DNA from: Pseudomonas sp. B6002
GTDB lineage: Bacteria; Pseudomonadota; Gammaproteobacteria; Pseudomonadales; Pseudomonadaceae
Assembly (NCBI RefSeq): GCF_013385985.1
Contig: NZ_JACAOY010000011.1
Location: 61,329 to 125,328 of the forward strand
Direction: 5' to 3'
Length of the DNA stretch: 64,000 bases
The position numbers were made by a program, and so were the translations under genes. Each line of letters opens with the position of its first letter. Position 1 is the stretch's first letter. The notes beneath the pieces are model-generated. The model searched no databases and was not told the origin of the DNA. It saw nothing but the letters and a program-made list of their open reading frames with translations. This document shows, one piece after another, positions 9,172-18,294 of the stretch.

Positions 9172-9627
9172 ATGAAAGTCGCCATCCTTTCCGGCTCGGT
9201 GTACGGTACCGCAGAAGAAGTCGCCCGCCACGCCGCCGGCATCCTCAACGCCGCCGGTTTCGAAGCCTGGCACAACCCGCGCGCCACCTTGGCCGACGTG
9301 CAGGCCTTCGCTCCCGAGGCGTTCCTGGCGGTGACGTCCACCACCGGCATGGGTGAGCTGCCCGACAACCTGCAGCCGCTGTACTCGACTATTCGTGACC
9401 AACTGCCTGCCGCCTGGCGCGACCTGCCTGGCGCCGTGATCGGCTTGGGCGACGCGAGCTACGGCGATACCTTCTGCGGCGGCGGCGAGCAAATGCGCGA
9501 GCTGTTCGGCGAGTTGGGCGTGCGCGAAGTGCTGCCAATGCTGCGCCTGGACGCCAGCGAAAGCGTGACCCCCGAAGCCGATGCCGAGCCGTGGCTGGCG
9601 GAGTTGGTCACTGCACTGCGCGGCTGA
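9172..9627 (+). CDS. Small flavodoxin (MioC-like)
   Basis: The 151-residue protein binds FMN through SGSVYGTAEEVARHAAG near the N-terminus. STTGMGELPDNL and GLGDASYGDTFCGGGEQM form the other flavin loops. Length and sequence fit the MioC/YqcA group of short-chain flavodoxins, which act as electron carriers. ATG 9172 follows AGGATCAGATTG. It diverges from the short LOV gene across 129 bases. Its 3' end overlaps the end of the convergent LysR gene by 20 bases. Its redox partner is unknown. Confidence 0.88.
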   Translation: MKVAILSGSVYGTAEEVARHAAGILNAAGFEAWHNPRATLADVQAFAPEAFLAVTSTTGMGELPDNLQPLYSTIRDQLPAAWRDLPGAVIGLGDASYGDTFCGGGEQMRELFGELGVREVLPMLRLDASESVTPEADAEPWLAELVTALRG

Positions 9628-10504
9628 CCGGAAACTCGCGCAGCAACGCCAACCAGGCCTGGGCGGCTTTCGACAGATAGGCGCCCTCACGCCAGATAAA
9701 GGCGATGTCCCAGCGCAGATAGTCCGGCGCCTTGAGCGTCAGGCGCACCACCCCCGGTCGCACTAGCCCACGGGCGACCACACTGGGCAGCAGCACCACC
9801 CCCTGGCCGGCTGCCACCAGTGCCACGAGAAAATCCGCCTGCCCGCTGCGGCCGATCTCCTTCGGGGTGAAGCCCAACTGCTGACAGGCTTGCATCAACC
9901 GATCGTTCAACACAAAGCTGCGCTGGTACATCAGGAATGGCGTGTCGGCCAATTCTTCCAGGCGCACCTGGGCGTTTTCCGCCAGCGGGTGGTCCATCGG
10001 CAGCAGGGCATCCAGCGGTTCATCGCAGAAGGCTTGCCAGGCAAAGGCCGGGTCGCTCGGCATCAGGCTGCCACCCACGTCCAGTTCGCCACTCAAGATC
10101 GCCTGCTCGATGGTGCGGCTGCCGCCTTCCAGCAATTGGATAGTGACGTTTGGGTAGCGCCTGCGGTATTCGGCAAACAACCCGGCAAACAGCGTGTCTC
10201 CCGCCAGCAGCGGCAGGCCCAGGCGCAACTCGCCACGGGTCAGTTGCTGCATGTCATCCAGTTCGCTGAGCAATTCGGACTGCAGGCGCAACATGGCCTC
10301 GGCGCGCTGCAACACCACCTCGCCTGCGGCGGTCAGGCGGATCTGCGAACCCGTGCGCTCCAGCAACGGCACGCCCAGGTTTTGCTCCAGTTGCGCAACC
10401 TGTTTGCTCACGGCCGATTGGCTGATGTGCAGGGTTTTACCGGCCTGGGTAAAACCCCCTCGGTGGATCACTTCGACAAAGCTGCGAAGCTGTTTGAATT
10501 CCAT
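9608..10504 (-). CDS. LysR-family transcriptional regulator
   Basis: The 298-residue protein begins MEFKQLRSFVEVIHRGGFTQ and has the helix-turn-helix AGKTLHISQSAVSKQVAQLE. The rest is the usual periplasmic-binding-like effector domain. It diverges from the lrgA/lrgB pair over about 100 bases, the classical layout of a LysR activator (CidR-like) with its target. That suggests control of the holin-like pair in response to overflow metabolism, by analogy only. Confidence 0.9.
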   Translation of the reverse strand: MEFKQLRSFVEVIHRGGFTQAGKTLHISQSAVSKQVAQLEQNLGVPLLERTGSQIRLTAAGEVVLQRAEAMLRLQSELLSELDDMQQLTRGELRLGLPLLAGDTLFAGLFAEYRRRYPNVTIQLLEGGSRTIEQAILSGELDVGGSLMPSDPAFAWQAFCDEPLDALLPMDHPLAENAQVRLEELADTPFLMYQRSFVLNDRLMQACQQLGFTPKEIGRSGQADFLVALVAAGQGVVLLPSVVARGLVRPGVVRLTLKAPDYLRWDIAFIWREGAYLSKAAQAWLALLREFPVSRAVQ

Positions 10505-10602
10505 GGGCCTGATTCCAGTTTGGAATAGTTGGCAGTCTAACAATTCGCTGTGGGGATGGGCATGGCCTCTTTAAAATGGCCTTCTGCGAGGAACCCAAGC
10601 CC

Positions 10603-10989
10603 ATGAAACGTTTCACCCTCAAACATCTCGGCCGCCTGCTGACTGAGCTGGTCGTGCTATTGGCCATCTACCTGCTGGGCTGCGAACTGGCCGTGTGGCT
10701 GAACTGGCCAATCCCGGGCGGTGTGGTGGGCCTGGGCCTGTTGCTGGCGACCTTTGCCAGTGGGCTGGTCAAGCCGGCCGCCCTGCAATTGGGCGCCGGG
10801 GTGTTGATGGCGGAGATGCTGCTGTTCTTCATTCCGGCCTTGATGAGCCTGCTCGATTACGGCGGCCTGTTGCGCAACGATGGCTGGCGCATCCTGTTGG
10901 TGATCGGCTTCAGCACGTTGGCGGTGATGCTGGTGACCGCGTTCACCGTCGAGCTGGTGTGCCGCTGGAGAATGCGCCGTGAAGCTTGA
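10603..10989 (+). CDS. CidA/LrgA-family holin-like membrane protein
   Basis: The 128-residue protein has four hydrophobic segments and the LrgA pattern ELAVWLNWPIPGGVVGLGLLL. Family members were described as holin-like modulators of murein hydrolase activity, and more recently as partners in pyruvate or glycolate transport. ATG 10603 is preceded by GAGGAACCCAAGCCC. It overlaps the lrgB-type gene by 11 bases, so both are translated together. Which of the two roles applies cannot be read from sequence. Confidence 0.88.
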   Translation: MKRFTLKHLGRLLTELVVLLAIYLLGCELAVWLNWPIPGGVVGLGLLLATFASGLVKPAALQLGAGVLMAEMLLFFIPALMSLLDYGGLLRNDGWRILLVIGFSTLAVMLVTAFTVELVCRWRMRREA

Positions 10990-11665
10990 GCTGATGCCGG
11001 TGTTCTGGCTCGCCCTGACCCTGGGTGCCTATATTTTCAGCCGCTGGATCTATCGCCGCACCGGGCGCTATCTGCTGTCGCCATTGATCCTGGTACCCGT
11101 GCTGTTGCTGGCGGTGGCCGTGCCGATGAAAACTGCCTATGCCGAATACGCCGCCGACACCCATTGGCTGATGCTCGTGCTGGGCCCGGTCACCGTGGCG
11201 TTCGCCGTGCCGATCTGGCAACAGCGCCGCTTGCTGGCACGTCACTGGTCGGCGTTGCTGTTGGGCATGGTCGCAGGCAGCGCGGCGTCCATCGCCACCT
11301 CGTTCGGCCTGGCCAAGGCGTTGGCGCTGGACAGCTCGGTGACGATGTCCTTGGTGCCGCGTTCCATCACCACACCGTTTGCCATGCCCGTATCTTCCGA
11401 CCTCGGCGGCGTGCCGGAACTCACCGCCGTGTTCGTGATGTTTACCGGTGTGTTCGGCGCCATGCTCGGCGGTGTGCTGCTCAAGTGGTTGCCACTGCGC
11501 ACACCGCTGGCGCGGGGCGCTCTGTTTGGCGTGGGCGCCCATGGCGCGGGTGTCAGCCGGGCGCGGGAAGTGGGCGGCGAAGAGGGCTCGGTGGCGGGCC
11601 TGGTGATGGTGTTGACGGGGTTGCTTAACCTGTTTGCCGTGCCTTTATTGGCGGCGCTTCTCTGA
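10979..11665 (+). CDS. LrgB/CidB-family membrane protein
   Basis: The 228-residue protein starts at a GTG inside the end of the upstream lrgA-type gene. It has the conserved LrgB core VTMSLVPRSITTPFAMPVS followed by GVPELTAVFVMFTGVFGAMLG and FGVGAHGAGVSRARE. Many hydrophobic segments place it in the inner membrane. It forms a functional pair with the preceding protein. The plant homologue PLGG1 exports glycolate, and bacterial pairs have been linked to pyruvate uptake; substrate here is not known. Confidence 0.92.
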   Translation: MKLELMPVFWLALTLGAYIFSRWIYRRTGRYLLSPLILVPVLLLAVAVPMKTAYAEYAADTHWLMLVLGPVTVAFAVPIWQQRRLLARHWSALLLGMVAGSAASIATSFGLAKALALDSSVTMSLVPRSITTPFAMPVSSDLGGVPELTAVFVMFTGVFGAMLGGVLLKWLPLRTPLARGALFGVGAHGAGVSRAREVGGEEGSVAGLVMVLTGLLNLFAVPLLAALL

Positions 11666-11770
11666 CGCCATTTGGACTATTCTTCTGACTGACTCGTACG
11701 GTCATCAAGCTGGCTGCCAAGGCAACTACGGCGGCTGGGGTGTCTGACTAGACTGGCCCATCACTAAAAA

Positions 11771-11785
11771 AACAATAAATAAGAA
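11771..11785 (+). promoter_or_regulatory. Candidate Hfq/Crc binding site before the aldolase-like gene
   Basis: Two overlapping matches to the catabolite-activity motif AANAANAA are present: AACAATAA at 11771-11778 and AATAAGAA at 11778-11785. They lie 23-37 bases upstream of the GTG start, next to AGGAGGT. In Pseudomonas, Hfq with Crc binds such A-rich sites and blocks translation of catabolic genes when preferred carbon is present. Position and sequence fit; binding is inferred. Confidence 0.5.
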
Positions 11786-11807
11786 GTGCGCCAAGGAGGT
11801 CATTGCC

Positions 11808-12590
11808 GTGAGCCTAGCCCCCGCTCTAACGCCACAGAATGTCAAAGCCCAAGTCAGCGCTGCCGAATGGCAAGCCCGTGTCGACTTGGCGGCCTGTTAT
11901 CGCCTGGTGGCGTTGCATGGCTGGGACGACCTGATCTTCACCCACATATCGGCCAAGGTGCCGGGCACCGATGACTTCCTGATCAACCCTTATGGCCTGA
12001 TGTTCCATGAGATCACCGCGTCGAGCCTGGTCAAGGTCGACCAGGCCGGCAACAAGCTGATGGACAGCCCCTACGAGATCAACCCGGCGGGCTACACCAT
12101 CCACAGCGCCATCCATGAAGTGCGCCACGATGTGACCTGTGTGTTGCATACCCACACGGCTGCGGGTGTGGCGGTGGCCGCGCAGAAGCAGGGCGTGTTG
12201 CCGATCAGCCAGCAATCGATTTTCGTGCTGTCCAGCCTGGCTTACCACGCCTATGAAGGCGTGGCGCTGAACCACGAAGAGAAAGCCCGCTTGCAGGCCG
12301 ACCTCGGCGAAAACAGCTTTTTGATGCTGCACAACCACGGCCTGCTCACCTGCGGCAGCACCATCGCCGACACCTTCCTGATGATGTTCACCTTCCAGCG
12401 CGCCTGCGAAATCCAGGTGCTGGCGCAAAACGGTGGGGCGGAACTGATTGCCATCGGGCCGCAGATTCTGGCCGGGGCCAAGGCGATGGTGGCCGCTGTC
12501 ACAAAGAGCGCGCAAGGTATGGGAGGCGCGCTGGCCTGGCCGGCGCTGCTGCGTAAGCTGGACAGCCAAGACCCGGGGTATAAAAGCTGA
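11808..12590 (+). CDS. Class II aldolase/adducin-family protein
   Basis: The 260-residue protein has the family's metal site: two His in LHTHTAAG, a downstream His in LMLHNHGLLTCG, and the N-terminal GWDDLIFTHISAKVPG. Fuculose-phosphate aldolase and adducin-type proteins share this fold; many environmental members act on unknown hydroxyacids. GTG 11808 follows a near-perfect AGGAGGT. Its stop overlaps the start of the hydrolase (TGATG), so the two are co-translated. The A-rich motif upstream suggests catabolite repression. Confidence 0.85.
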   Translation: MSLAPALTPQNVKAQVSAAEWQARVDLAACYRLVALHGWDDLIFTHISAKVPGTDDFLINPYGLMFHEITASSLVKVDQAGNKLMDSPYEINPAGYTIHSAIHEVRHDVTCVLHTHTAAGVAVAAQKQGVLPISQQSIFVLSSLAYHAYEGVALNHEEKARLQADLGENSFLMLHNHGLLTCGSTIADTFLMMFTFQRACEIQVLAQNGGAELIAIGPQILAGAKAMVAAVTKSAQGMGGALAWPALLRKLDSQDPGYKS

Positions 12591-13495
12591 TGCCACTCGC
12601 CGAGATCCCGCTCAGAGCCTGGCGCAAACGCAGCCAGGCCTTCGACTTCCGTGGCCGCACGATCCGTTACTGGGTGGCCGGGCAAGGCGAACCGCTGCTG
12701 TTGATTCATGGCTTCCCCACCGCCAGCTGGGACTGGCATTACCTGTGGCAGCCCCTCGCCCAGCGCAACCTGGTGATTGCGTGCGACATGCTGGGGTTCG
12801 GCGAGTCCGCCAAGCCGCTGGATCACGACTATTGCCTGTTGGAACAGGCCGACTTGCAACAGGCCTTGCTCGACCACCTGCGGGTGGAACAGCCGGTGCA
12901 CGTGTTGGCCCATGATTACGGCGACAGCGTCGCCCAGGAATTGTTGGCGCGGCACTACGAAGGCCGGTTTCAGATGGCCAGTTGTGTGTTCCTCAACGGT
13001 GGCTTGTTTCCGGAAACCCATCGCCCGGCCCTGGTGCAGAAACTGCTGCTCAGCCCTCTGGGCTGGATGATCGGCCGTACCTTCGGGCGCAACGCGCTGT
13101 CGAACAGCTTCAGCCAGATTTTCGGGCCTCACACACGTCCCAGCGAAAGTGCCCTGGATGACTTCTGGAGCCTGATCAATTGCAACGACGGCACGCGCAT
13201 CCTGCACAAACTGATCGCCTACATTCCCCAGCGCCGTCGCCAGCGCGAGCGTTGGGTCGCGGCGATGCAGCGCGGTGACGTGCCTTTGCGGGTGATCGAT
13301 GGCGAGGTCGACCCGATCTCCGGCGCGCACATGGTGGAGCGCTATCACCAGTTGGTGCCGCACGCTGACACGGTGCTGCTGGCCGGCATCGGTCATTACC
13401 CGCAGATCGAGGCGCCGGTGCAGGTACTCAAGCATTACCTGGCGTTTCGCGAGCGCATCGCCGGGCCTGTGTGGGAGCTGGCTTGCCTGCGATAG
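12590..13495 (+). CDS. Alpha/beta hydrolase with Asp nucleophile (dehalogenase/epoxide-hydrolase type)
   Basis: The 301-residue protein has the oxyanion motif LLLIHGFPTASWDWHYL, a nucleophile elbow AHDYG with Asp rather than Ser, a general acid region VIDGEVDPIS and the catalytic His in AGIGHYPQIE. An Asp nucleophile is typical of haloalkane or fluoroacetate dehalogenases and epoxide hydrolases, so simple esterase activity is unlikely. The last eight residues, VWELACLR, and the stop codon are encoded by a REP element that starts at 13471; the ancestral end probably lay nearby. It is translationally coupled to the aldolase-like gene. Confidence 0.85.
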   Translation: MPLAEIPLRAWRKRSQAFDFRGRTIRYWVAGQGEPLLLIHGFPTASWDWHYLWQPLAQRNLVIACDMLGFGESAKPLDHDYCLLEQADLQQALLDHLRVEQPVHVLAHDYGDSVAQELLARHYEGRFQMASCVFLNGGLFPETHRPALVQKLLLSPLGWMIGRTFGRNALSNSFSQIFGPHTRPSESALDDFWSLINCNDGTRILHKLIAYIPQRRRQRERWVAAMQRGDVPLRVIDGEVDPISGAHMVERYHQLVPHADTVLLAGIGHYPQIEAPVQVLKHYLAFRERIAGPVWELACLR

Positions 13496-13557
13496 CATCA
13501 CCTGGGTACAACTGAAAACCCGAGGTGCCTGCATCGCGGGCAAGCCCGGCTCCCACA
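13471..13557. repeat. REP/BIME inverted pair overlapping a coding end
   Basis: A forward REP unit (GTGGGAGCTGGCTTGCCTGC) and an inverted unit ending in GGCTCCCAC flank a spacer beginning ATAGCATCACCTGGGT. Its first 25 bases are translated as the C-terminus of the hydrolase. The spacer is nearly identical to that of the REP pair at 22909-22994. Confidence 0.9.
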
Positions 13558-13701
13558 TAAGCCAGTGTCCAAACACGTGAACCTGCGCACAATCATCCCG
13601 CTGCCTTATCGAGCACCATTCAGCCTCGGCCGACTTTATTGTGACCGCAGGCGCTGTGCCTGACACTCAACCTATTCCCATTGTCGCCAGCGGAGTTCGG
13701 T

Positions 13702-14613
13702 ATGAGTGAGTCAGTGCAGTTCCAGGATAAGGTCGTGATCGTCACCGGTGCCGGCGGCGGGTTGGGCCGGGCCCATGCGCTGCTGTTCGCCAGGCATGGG
13801 GCCAAAGTGCTGGTCAATGACCTGGGCGGATCCACTCAGGGCGAGGGCGCCAATGCCTCCGCTGCCGACCGCGTGGTCGCCGAAATCCGTGAAGCGGGCG
13901 GCATTGCCGAAGCCAACCATGACTCCGTCACCGATGGCGACAAGATCGTCCAGAACGCGCTGGATGCCTTCGGCCGCATCGACGTGGTGGTCAACAACGC
14001 CGGCATCCTGCGCGACAAGACCTTCCACAAAATGGACGACAGCGACTGGGACCTGGTTTACCGGGTGCATGTCGAAGGCGCCTACAAAGTCACCCGCGCC
14101 GCCTGGCCGCACCTGCGTGAACAAGCTTACGGCCGGGTGATCTTCACCGCGTCCACCTCGGGCATCTACGGCAACTTCGGCCAGTCCAACTACGGCATGG
14201 CCAAGCTTGGCCTGTATGGCCTGACCCGCACCCTGGCGCTGGAAGGGCGCAAGAACAACATTCTGGTCAACGCCATCGCCCCCACGGGCGGCACGCGCAT
14301 GACCGAAGGCCTGATCCCGCCGCAAGTGTTCGAGCGGCTCAAGCCGGAACTGGTCAGCCCGTTGGTGGTGTACCTGGGCAGCGAGGCGTGCCAGGAAACG
14401 TCGGGGTTGTTTGAAGTGGGCGGCGGCTGGATCGGCAAGACCCGTTGGGAACGCAGCCTGGGCGTGGGCTTCGACCCGGAAGCCGGGTTCTCGCCGGATG
14501 ATGTGGCTGCGCATTGGGCACAGATCTGCGACTTCGAAGGCGCCGCTCATCCCAAGGACAACATCGAAGCATTGAAGGAGATGATGGCCAACTTACAGAA
14601 GTTCAGCCTCTGA
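13702..14613 (+). CDS. Short-chain dehydrogenase, hydroxyacyl-CoA dehydrogenase (MFE-2) type
   Basis: The 303-residue SDR has the NAD-binding VTGAGGGLGRAHALLFA, the VNNAGILRDKTF motif and the catalytic Tyr-x3-Lys in NYGMAKLGL after FTASTSGIYG. RDKTFHKM and the C-terminal extension after residue 240 are those of the (3R)-hydroxyacyl-CoA dehydrogenase domain of peroxisomal-type multifunctional enzymes. The likely reaction is oxidation of a hydroxyacyl-CoA in beta-oxidation of an unusual acid. ATG 13702 follows CGGAGTTCGGT. A REP element separates it from the hydrolase, and it has its own terminator. Confidence 0.88.
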   Translation: MSESVQFQDKVVIVTGAGGGLGRAHALLFARHGAKVLVNDLGGSTQGEGANASAADRVVAEIREAGGIAEANHDSVTDGDKIVQNALDAFGRIDVVVNNAGILRDKTFHKMDDSDWDLVYRVHVEGAYKVTRAAWPHLREQAYGRVIFTASTSGIYGNFGQSNYGMAKLGLYGLTRTLALEGRKNNILVNAIAPTGGTRMTEGLIPPQVFERLKPELVSPLVVYLGSEACQETSGLFEVGGGWIGKTRWERSLGVGFDPEAGFSPDDVAAHWAQICDFEGAAHPKDNIEALKEMMANLQKFSL

Positions 14614-14640
14614 TCGTTGCTGGAACACTGCTGAATCCCA

Positions 14641-14668
14641 CGGGGCGCTGAGAGCGCCCCGTTTTATT
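14641..14668 (+). terminator. Rho-independent terminator after the SDR gene
   Basis: A perfect 9-bp stem, CGGGGCGCT at 14641-14649 and AGCGCCCCG at 14653-14661, has a GAG loop and is followed by TTTTATTT. It lies 28 bases after the SDR stop codon. Confidence 0.93.
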
Positions 14669-14682
14669 TGGGGCATAAAAAA

Positions 14683-14704
14683 GGCCGCTGCAAAGGCAGC
14701 GGCC
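14683..14704 (-). terminator. Hairpin, terminator-like when read on the minus strand
   Basis: GGCCGCTGC at 14683-14691 pairs perfectly with GCAGCGGCC at 14696-14704. The A-run lies on the left, so the T-tail follows the stem only on the minus strand. No convincing minus-strand gene lies upstream. It may be a back-stop against antisense transcription or a remnant. The rest of 14705-15096 shows no gene or operator I can support. Confidence 0.55.
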
Positions 14705-15096
14705 GAAGTAAGACGTTGGATCAAGGAGCGACAAATCAACGTCAGTGAACACCGATAACAGATTGAAAACAGGCATCAATCCATTTGAATCCAGCTGTTC
14801 TTCCGGTTGCGGAAGCGGGCGGTTCGCCCTGAAAGCCCGCTAAGAGTAGTCGGTTGTAACAGAATGAGTAATAGCGGATCGGGACAAGGACTGTTACTGA
14901 ATCGGCAATAGTTGCTTTGCGTGCTATCCATGCCCCTGATAACCCACCATCCACCCGGTCCATGCCCCCGCGAAAACCCCGGCCAGAGCGCCGGCTAATC
15001 CTTTCGAGCGACAGCACGAATACCCCTTTGGTGCGCTTATCGCTCCTGATGCGCGGCAGTAGGGTGGGGCCTTCTGTCACTCACCGGGGAAGACGC

Positions 15097-16887
15097 ATGA
15101 CAAAAACAACAATGCGCGCCATCTTCACGCCGCAAGCGCTGGCGGCTGCGGTTGCACTGGGTTGCTGTGCCCAGGCGCAGGCTGTTTCGTTCAACATTGG
15201 CGAGATCGAAGGGCAATTCGACTCCTCGCTGTCGGTCGGCGCGAGTTGGGGCATGCGCGATGCCGACAAGAAGTTGGTGGGCACCGTCAACGGTGGTACT
15301 GGCCAGGCGTCTACCGGCGATGACGGACGCCTGAACTTCAAGAAAGGCGAGACCTTCTCCAAGATTTTCAAGGGCATTCACGACCTGGAACTCAAGTACG
15401 GTGACAGCGGCGTGTTTGTGCGCGGCAAGTACTGGTACGACTTCGAGTTGCAGGACGAAGACCGCGAATTCAAGCAGATCAGCAACCACCACCGTGACGA
15501 GGGCGCGCGTTCTTCGGGCTATGAATTGCTCGACGCCTTCGTTTATCACAACTACTCCATCGGCGATCAGCCGGGCAACGTGCGGCTGGGCAAGCAAGTG
15601 GTCAGCTGGGGCGAGAGCACCTTTATCGGTAACTCCATCAACAGCATCAACCCCATCGACGTTTCGGCGTTCCGACGCCCGGGCGCAGAGATCAAGGAAG
15701 GGCTGATCCCGGTGAACATGCTGTTCGCCTCCCAGAGCCTGACCAACCAGCTGACAGTGGAAGGCTTCTACCAGTTGAACTGGGAAAACACCGTCCTGGA
15801 TAACTGCGGCACATTCTTTGGTGGGGATGTGGCGGCCCACGGCTGTAATGACAACTACACGGTCGGTAACCCGGCGATTGCGCCGTTGCAGCCCGTCGCC
15901 GCCGCGTTTGGGCAGGGCTTTCAAGTGACGCGCGAAGGGGTGATCGTGCAGCGTGCACAGGATCGCGACGCCCGTGACAGTGGCCAATTCGGTACGGCGT
16001 TGCGCTGGTTGGGGGATGATACGGAATACGGCCTGTACTTCATGAACTACCACAGCCGCACCCCGACCGTGGGCACCATCACCAACAACACGAGCCTGGC
16101 CAGGCTCGGTGCGATCGCCGGTGCAGCCAATGGTCTCGCGCCCGGCTCTGGCGCAGGTCTGGTCCAGAGCCTGATGCTTGGTCGTGGCCAGTATTACCTC
16201 GACTACCCGGAAGATATCCGCCTGTTCGGCGCCAGCTTCTCCACCACCTTGCCCACCGGCACGGCGTGGACCGGCGAGATCAGTTACCGCCCCAACGCTC
16301 CGGTGCAACTCAACACCACCGACCTGACCCTGGCCCTGATCAACCCGGTCGCCGGGCAACTGGCCTCGCCGATCCGCAGCAACTTCGGTGACGACAACAA
16401 AGGTTACCGCCGCAAGGAAATCACTCAGATTCAAAGCACCCTGACCCAGTTCTTCGACCAGGTGCTGGGCGCTGAACGCCTGACACTGGTAGGCGAAGCG
16501 GCTTACGTGCACGTCGGCGGGCTGGAAGACAAATCCAAACTGCGTTACGGCCGCGACTCGGTATACGGCGCCTACGGCTTCCAGGGTGACACCGACGGTT
16601 TCGTCACGGCCAACTCCTGGGGTTACCGCGCCCGGGCGATCCTCGACTACAACAACGCCATTGCCGGGGTGAACCTCAAGCCTAACCTGTCCTGGTCCCA
16701 TGACGTGGCCGGCTATGGCCCCAACGGCCTGTTCAACAAAGGCGCCAAGGCCATCAGCGTTGGGGTGGATGCGGATTACCGCAGCACCTACACCGCAAGC
16801 CTGAGCTACACCGACTTTTTTGGCGGTGACTACAACACCCTGACCGACCGTGACTTTATCGCCCTCAGCTTCGGCGCGAACTTCTGA
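15097..16887 (+). CDS. DUF1302 family outer-membrane-like protein
   Basis: The 596-residue protein has an N-terminal signal peptide (FTPQALAAAVALGCCAQAQA), then the DUF1302 start VSFNIGEIEGQFDSSLSVGASW. Repeated amphipathic strands follow and the protein ends in Phe (FGANF), as expected of an outer-membrane beta barrel. ATG 15097 is chosen because GGGGAAGACGC precedes it and the signal peptide starts there; the frame stays open upstream. DUF1302 and DUF1329 proteins always travel together and are linked to uptake or degradation of hydrophobic compounds. The ligand here is unknown. Confidence 0.9.
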   Translation: MTKTTMRAIFTPQALAAAVALGCCAQAQAVSFNIGEIEGQFDSSLSVGASWGMRDADKKLVGTVNGGTGQASTGDDGRLNFKKGETFSKIFKGIHDLELKYGDSGVFVRGKYWYDFELQDEDREFKQISNHHRDEGARSSGYELLDAFVYHNYSIGDQPGNVRLGKQVVSWGESTFIGNSINSINPIDVSAFRRPGAEIKEGLIPVNMLFASQSLTNQLTVEGFYQLNWENTVLDNCGTFFGGDVAAHGCNDNYTVGNPAIAPLQPVAAAFGQGFQVTREGVIVQRAQDRDARDSGQFGTALRWLGDDTEYGLYFMNYHSRTPTVGTITNNTSLARLGAIAGAANGLAPGSGAGLVQSLMLGRGQYYLDYPEDIRLFGASFSTTLPTGTAWTGEISYRPNAPVQLNTTDLTLALINPVAGQLASPIRSNFGDDNKGYRRKEITQIQSTLTQFFDQVLGAERLTLVGEAAYVHVGGLEDKSKLRYGRDSVYGAYGFQGDTDGFVTANSWGYRARAILDYNNAIAGVNLKPNLSWSHDVAGYGPNGLFNKGAKAISVGVDADYRSTYTASLSYTDFFGGDYNTLTDRDFIALSFGANF

Positions 16888-16913
16888 TCTGGCTTAAAGA
16901 AGGATAAGACTCT

Positions 16914-18272
16914 ATGCGTAAGATATTTGCGGTGATGGCCCTCAGCCTGTTGGCCGCCAACGTGATGGCGGCGGTGTCGCCTGAAGAAGCCGCCAAGCTC
17001 GGCACCACCCTGACCCCCATGGGCTCGGAAAAGGCGGGCAACGCCGATGGCTCGATCCCGGCCTGGACCGGCGGCATCCCGAAAAACGCCGGTGCGGTCG
17101 ACAGCAAGGGCTTTCTCGCCGACCCGTTCGCCAGTGAGAAACCGCTGTTCGTGATCACCGCAGCCACCGTCGACAAGTACAAGGACAAACTCTCCGACGG
17201 CCAGGTAGCGATGTTCAAGCGCTACCCCGAGACCTACAAGATCCCGGTCTACCCCAGCCATCGCACGGTCAACCTGCCGGCGGACATCTACGAGTCGATC
17301 AAACGCAGCGCCTTGAACGTGCACGCGATCAACGACGGTAACGGCCTGGAGAACTTCACCGGCAATCGCTACTACGCGTTTCCGATTCCGAAGAACGGCG
17401 TGGAGGTGCTGTGGAACCACATCACCCGCTACCACGGTGGCAACCTGCGCCGCATCATCACCCAAGCCACCCCGCAGACCAACGGCAGCTACACCCCGAT
17501 CCGCTTCGAAGAGGAGGTGGCGGTACCGCAATTGATCCCGGACATGGACCCGGCCAAGGGCGCCAACGTGCTGACCTTCTTCAAGCAGTCGGTGACCGCG
17601 CCGGCGCGCCTGGCCGGTAACGTGCTGTTGGTGCACGAGACCCTCGACCAGGTGAAGGAGCCGCGCCTGGCCTGGATCTACAACGCCGGCCAGCGCCGCG
17701 TGCGTCGCGCGCCGCAAGTGGCGTATGACGGGCCGGGCACGGCGTCCGACGGCCTGCGCACCTCGGACAACTTCGACATGTTCTCCGGCGCGCCCGACCG
17801 CTACGACTGGAAGTTGGTGGGCAAGAAGGAGATGTACATTCCCTACAACAGCTACAAGCTCGACCAGCCAACCCTCAAATACGACGACATCATCAAGGCC
17901 GGCCACATCAACCAGGATCTCACCCGCTATGAGCTGCACCGCGTGTGGGAAGTGGTCGGTACGGTCAAGCCTAGCGAGCGGCACATCTACGCCAAGCGCC
18001 ACATGTACATCGACGAAGACAGCTGGCAGGTGGCGCTGGTCGATCACTACGACGGCCGTGGCCAACTGTGGCGGGTGGCCGAAGGTCATGCACAGTTCTA
18101 CTACGACCATCAGGTGCCGGCCTACACCGTGGAAACCCTGTATGACCTCATCGCCGGACGCTACATCGCCCTGGGCATGAAAAACGAAGAGAAGAGCAGC
18201 TTCGTGTTCGGCTTCGCAGCGAAAGCGGCGGACTACACCCCGGCAGCCCTGAGGTCCGAGGGCATTCGCTGA
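16914..18272 (+). CDS. DUF1329 family exported protein (lipoprotein-sorting-like fold)
   Basis: The 452-residue protein has a clear signal peptide (MRKIFAVMALSLLAANVMAA) and the family start VSPEEAAKLGTTLTPMGSEK. It lies 26 bases after the DUF1302 gene with AAGGATAAGACTCT before the ATG. The pair forms an operon closed by a very strong REP hairpin. DUF1329 is thought to have a LolA/LolB-like fold, which would fit carrying a lipid-like substrate to or from the barrel partner. No catalytic residues are evident. Confidence 0.9.
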   Translation: MRKIFAVMALSLLAANVMAAVSPEEAAKLGTTLTPMGSEKAGNADGSIPAWTGGIPKNAGAVDSKGFLADPFASEKPLFVITAATVDKYKDKLSDGQVAMFKRYPETYKIPVYPSHRTVNLPADIYESIKRSALNVHAINDGNGLENFTGNRYYAFPIPKNGVEVLWNHITRYHGGNLRRIITQATPQTNGSYTPIRFEEEVAVPQLIPDMDPAKGANVLTFFKQSVTAPARLAGNVLLVHETLDQVKEPRLAWIYNAGQRRVRRAPQVAYDGPGTASDGLRTSDNFDMFSGAPDRYDWKLVGKKEMYIPYNSYKLDQPTLKYDDIIKAGHINQDLTRYELHRVWEVVGTVKPSERHIYAKRHMYIDEDSWQVALVDHYDGRGQLWRVAEGHAQFYYDHQVPAYTVETLYDLIAGRYIALGMKNEEKSSFVFGFAAKAADYTPAALRSEGIR

Positions 18273-18294
18273 TCGCAATGTGAAATGTTGTTCA

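Noticed and set aside
14742-15080. 112-residue minus-strand frame before the DUF1302 gene
   Set aside because: It has no ribosome binding site or recognisable motif and lies in a spacer that must hold the DUF1302 promoter.
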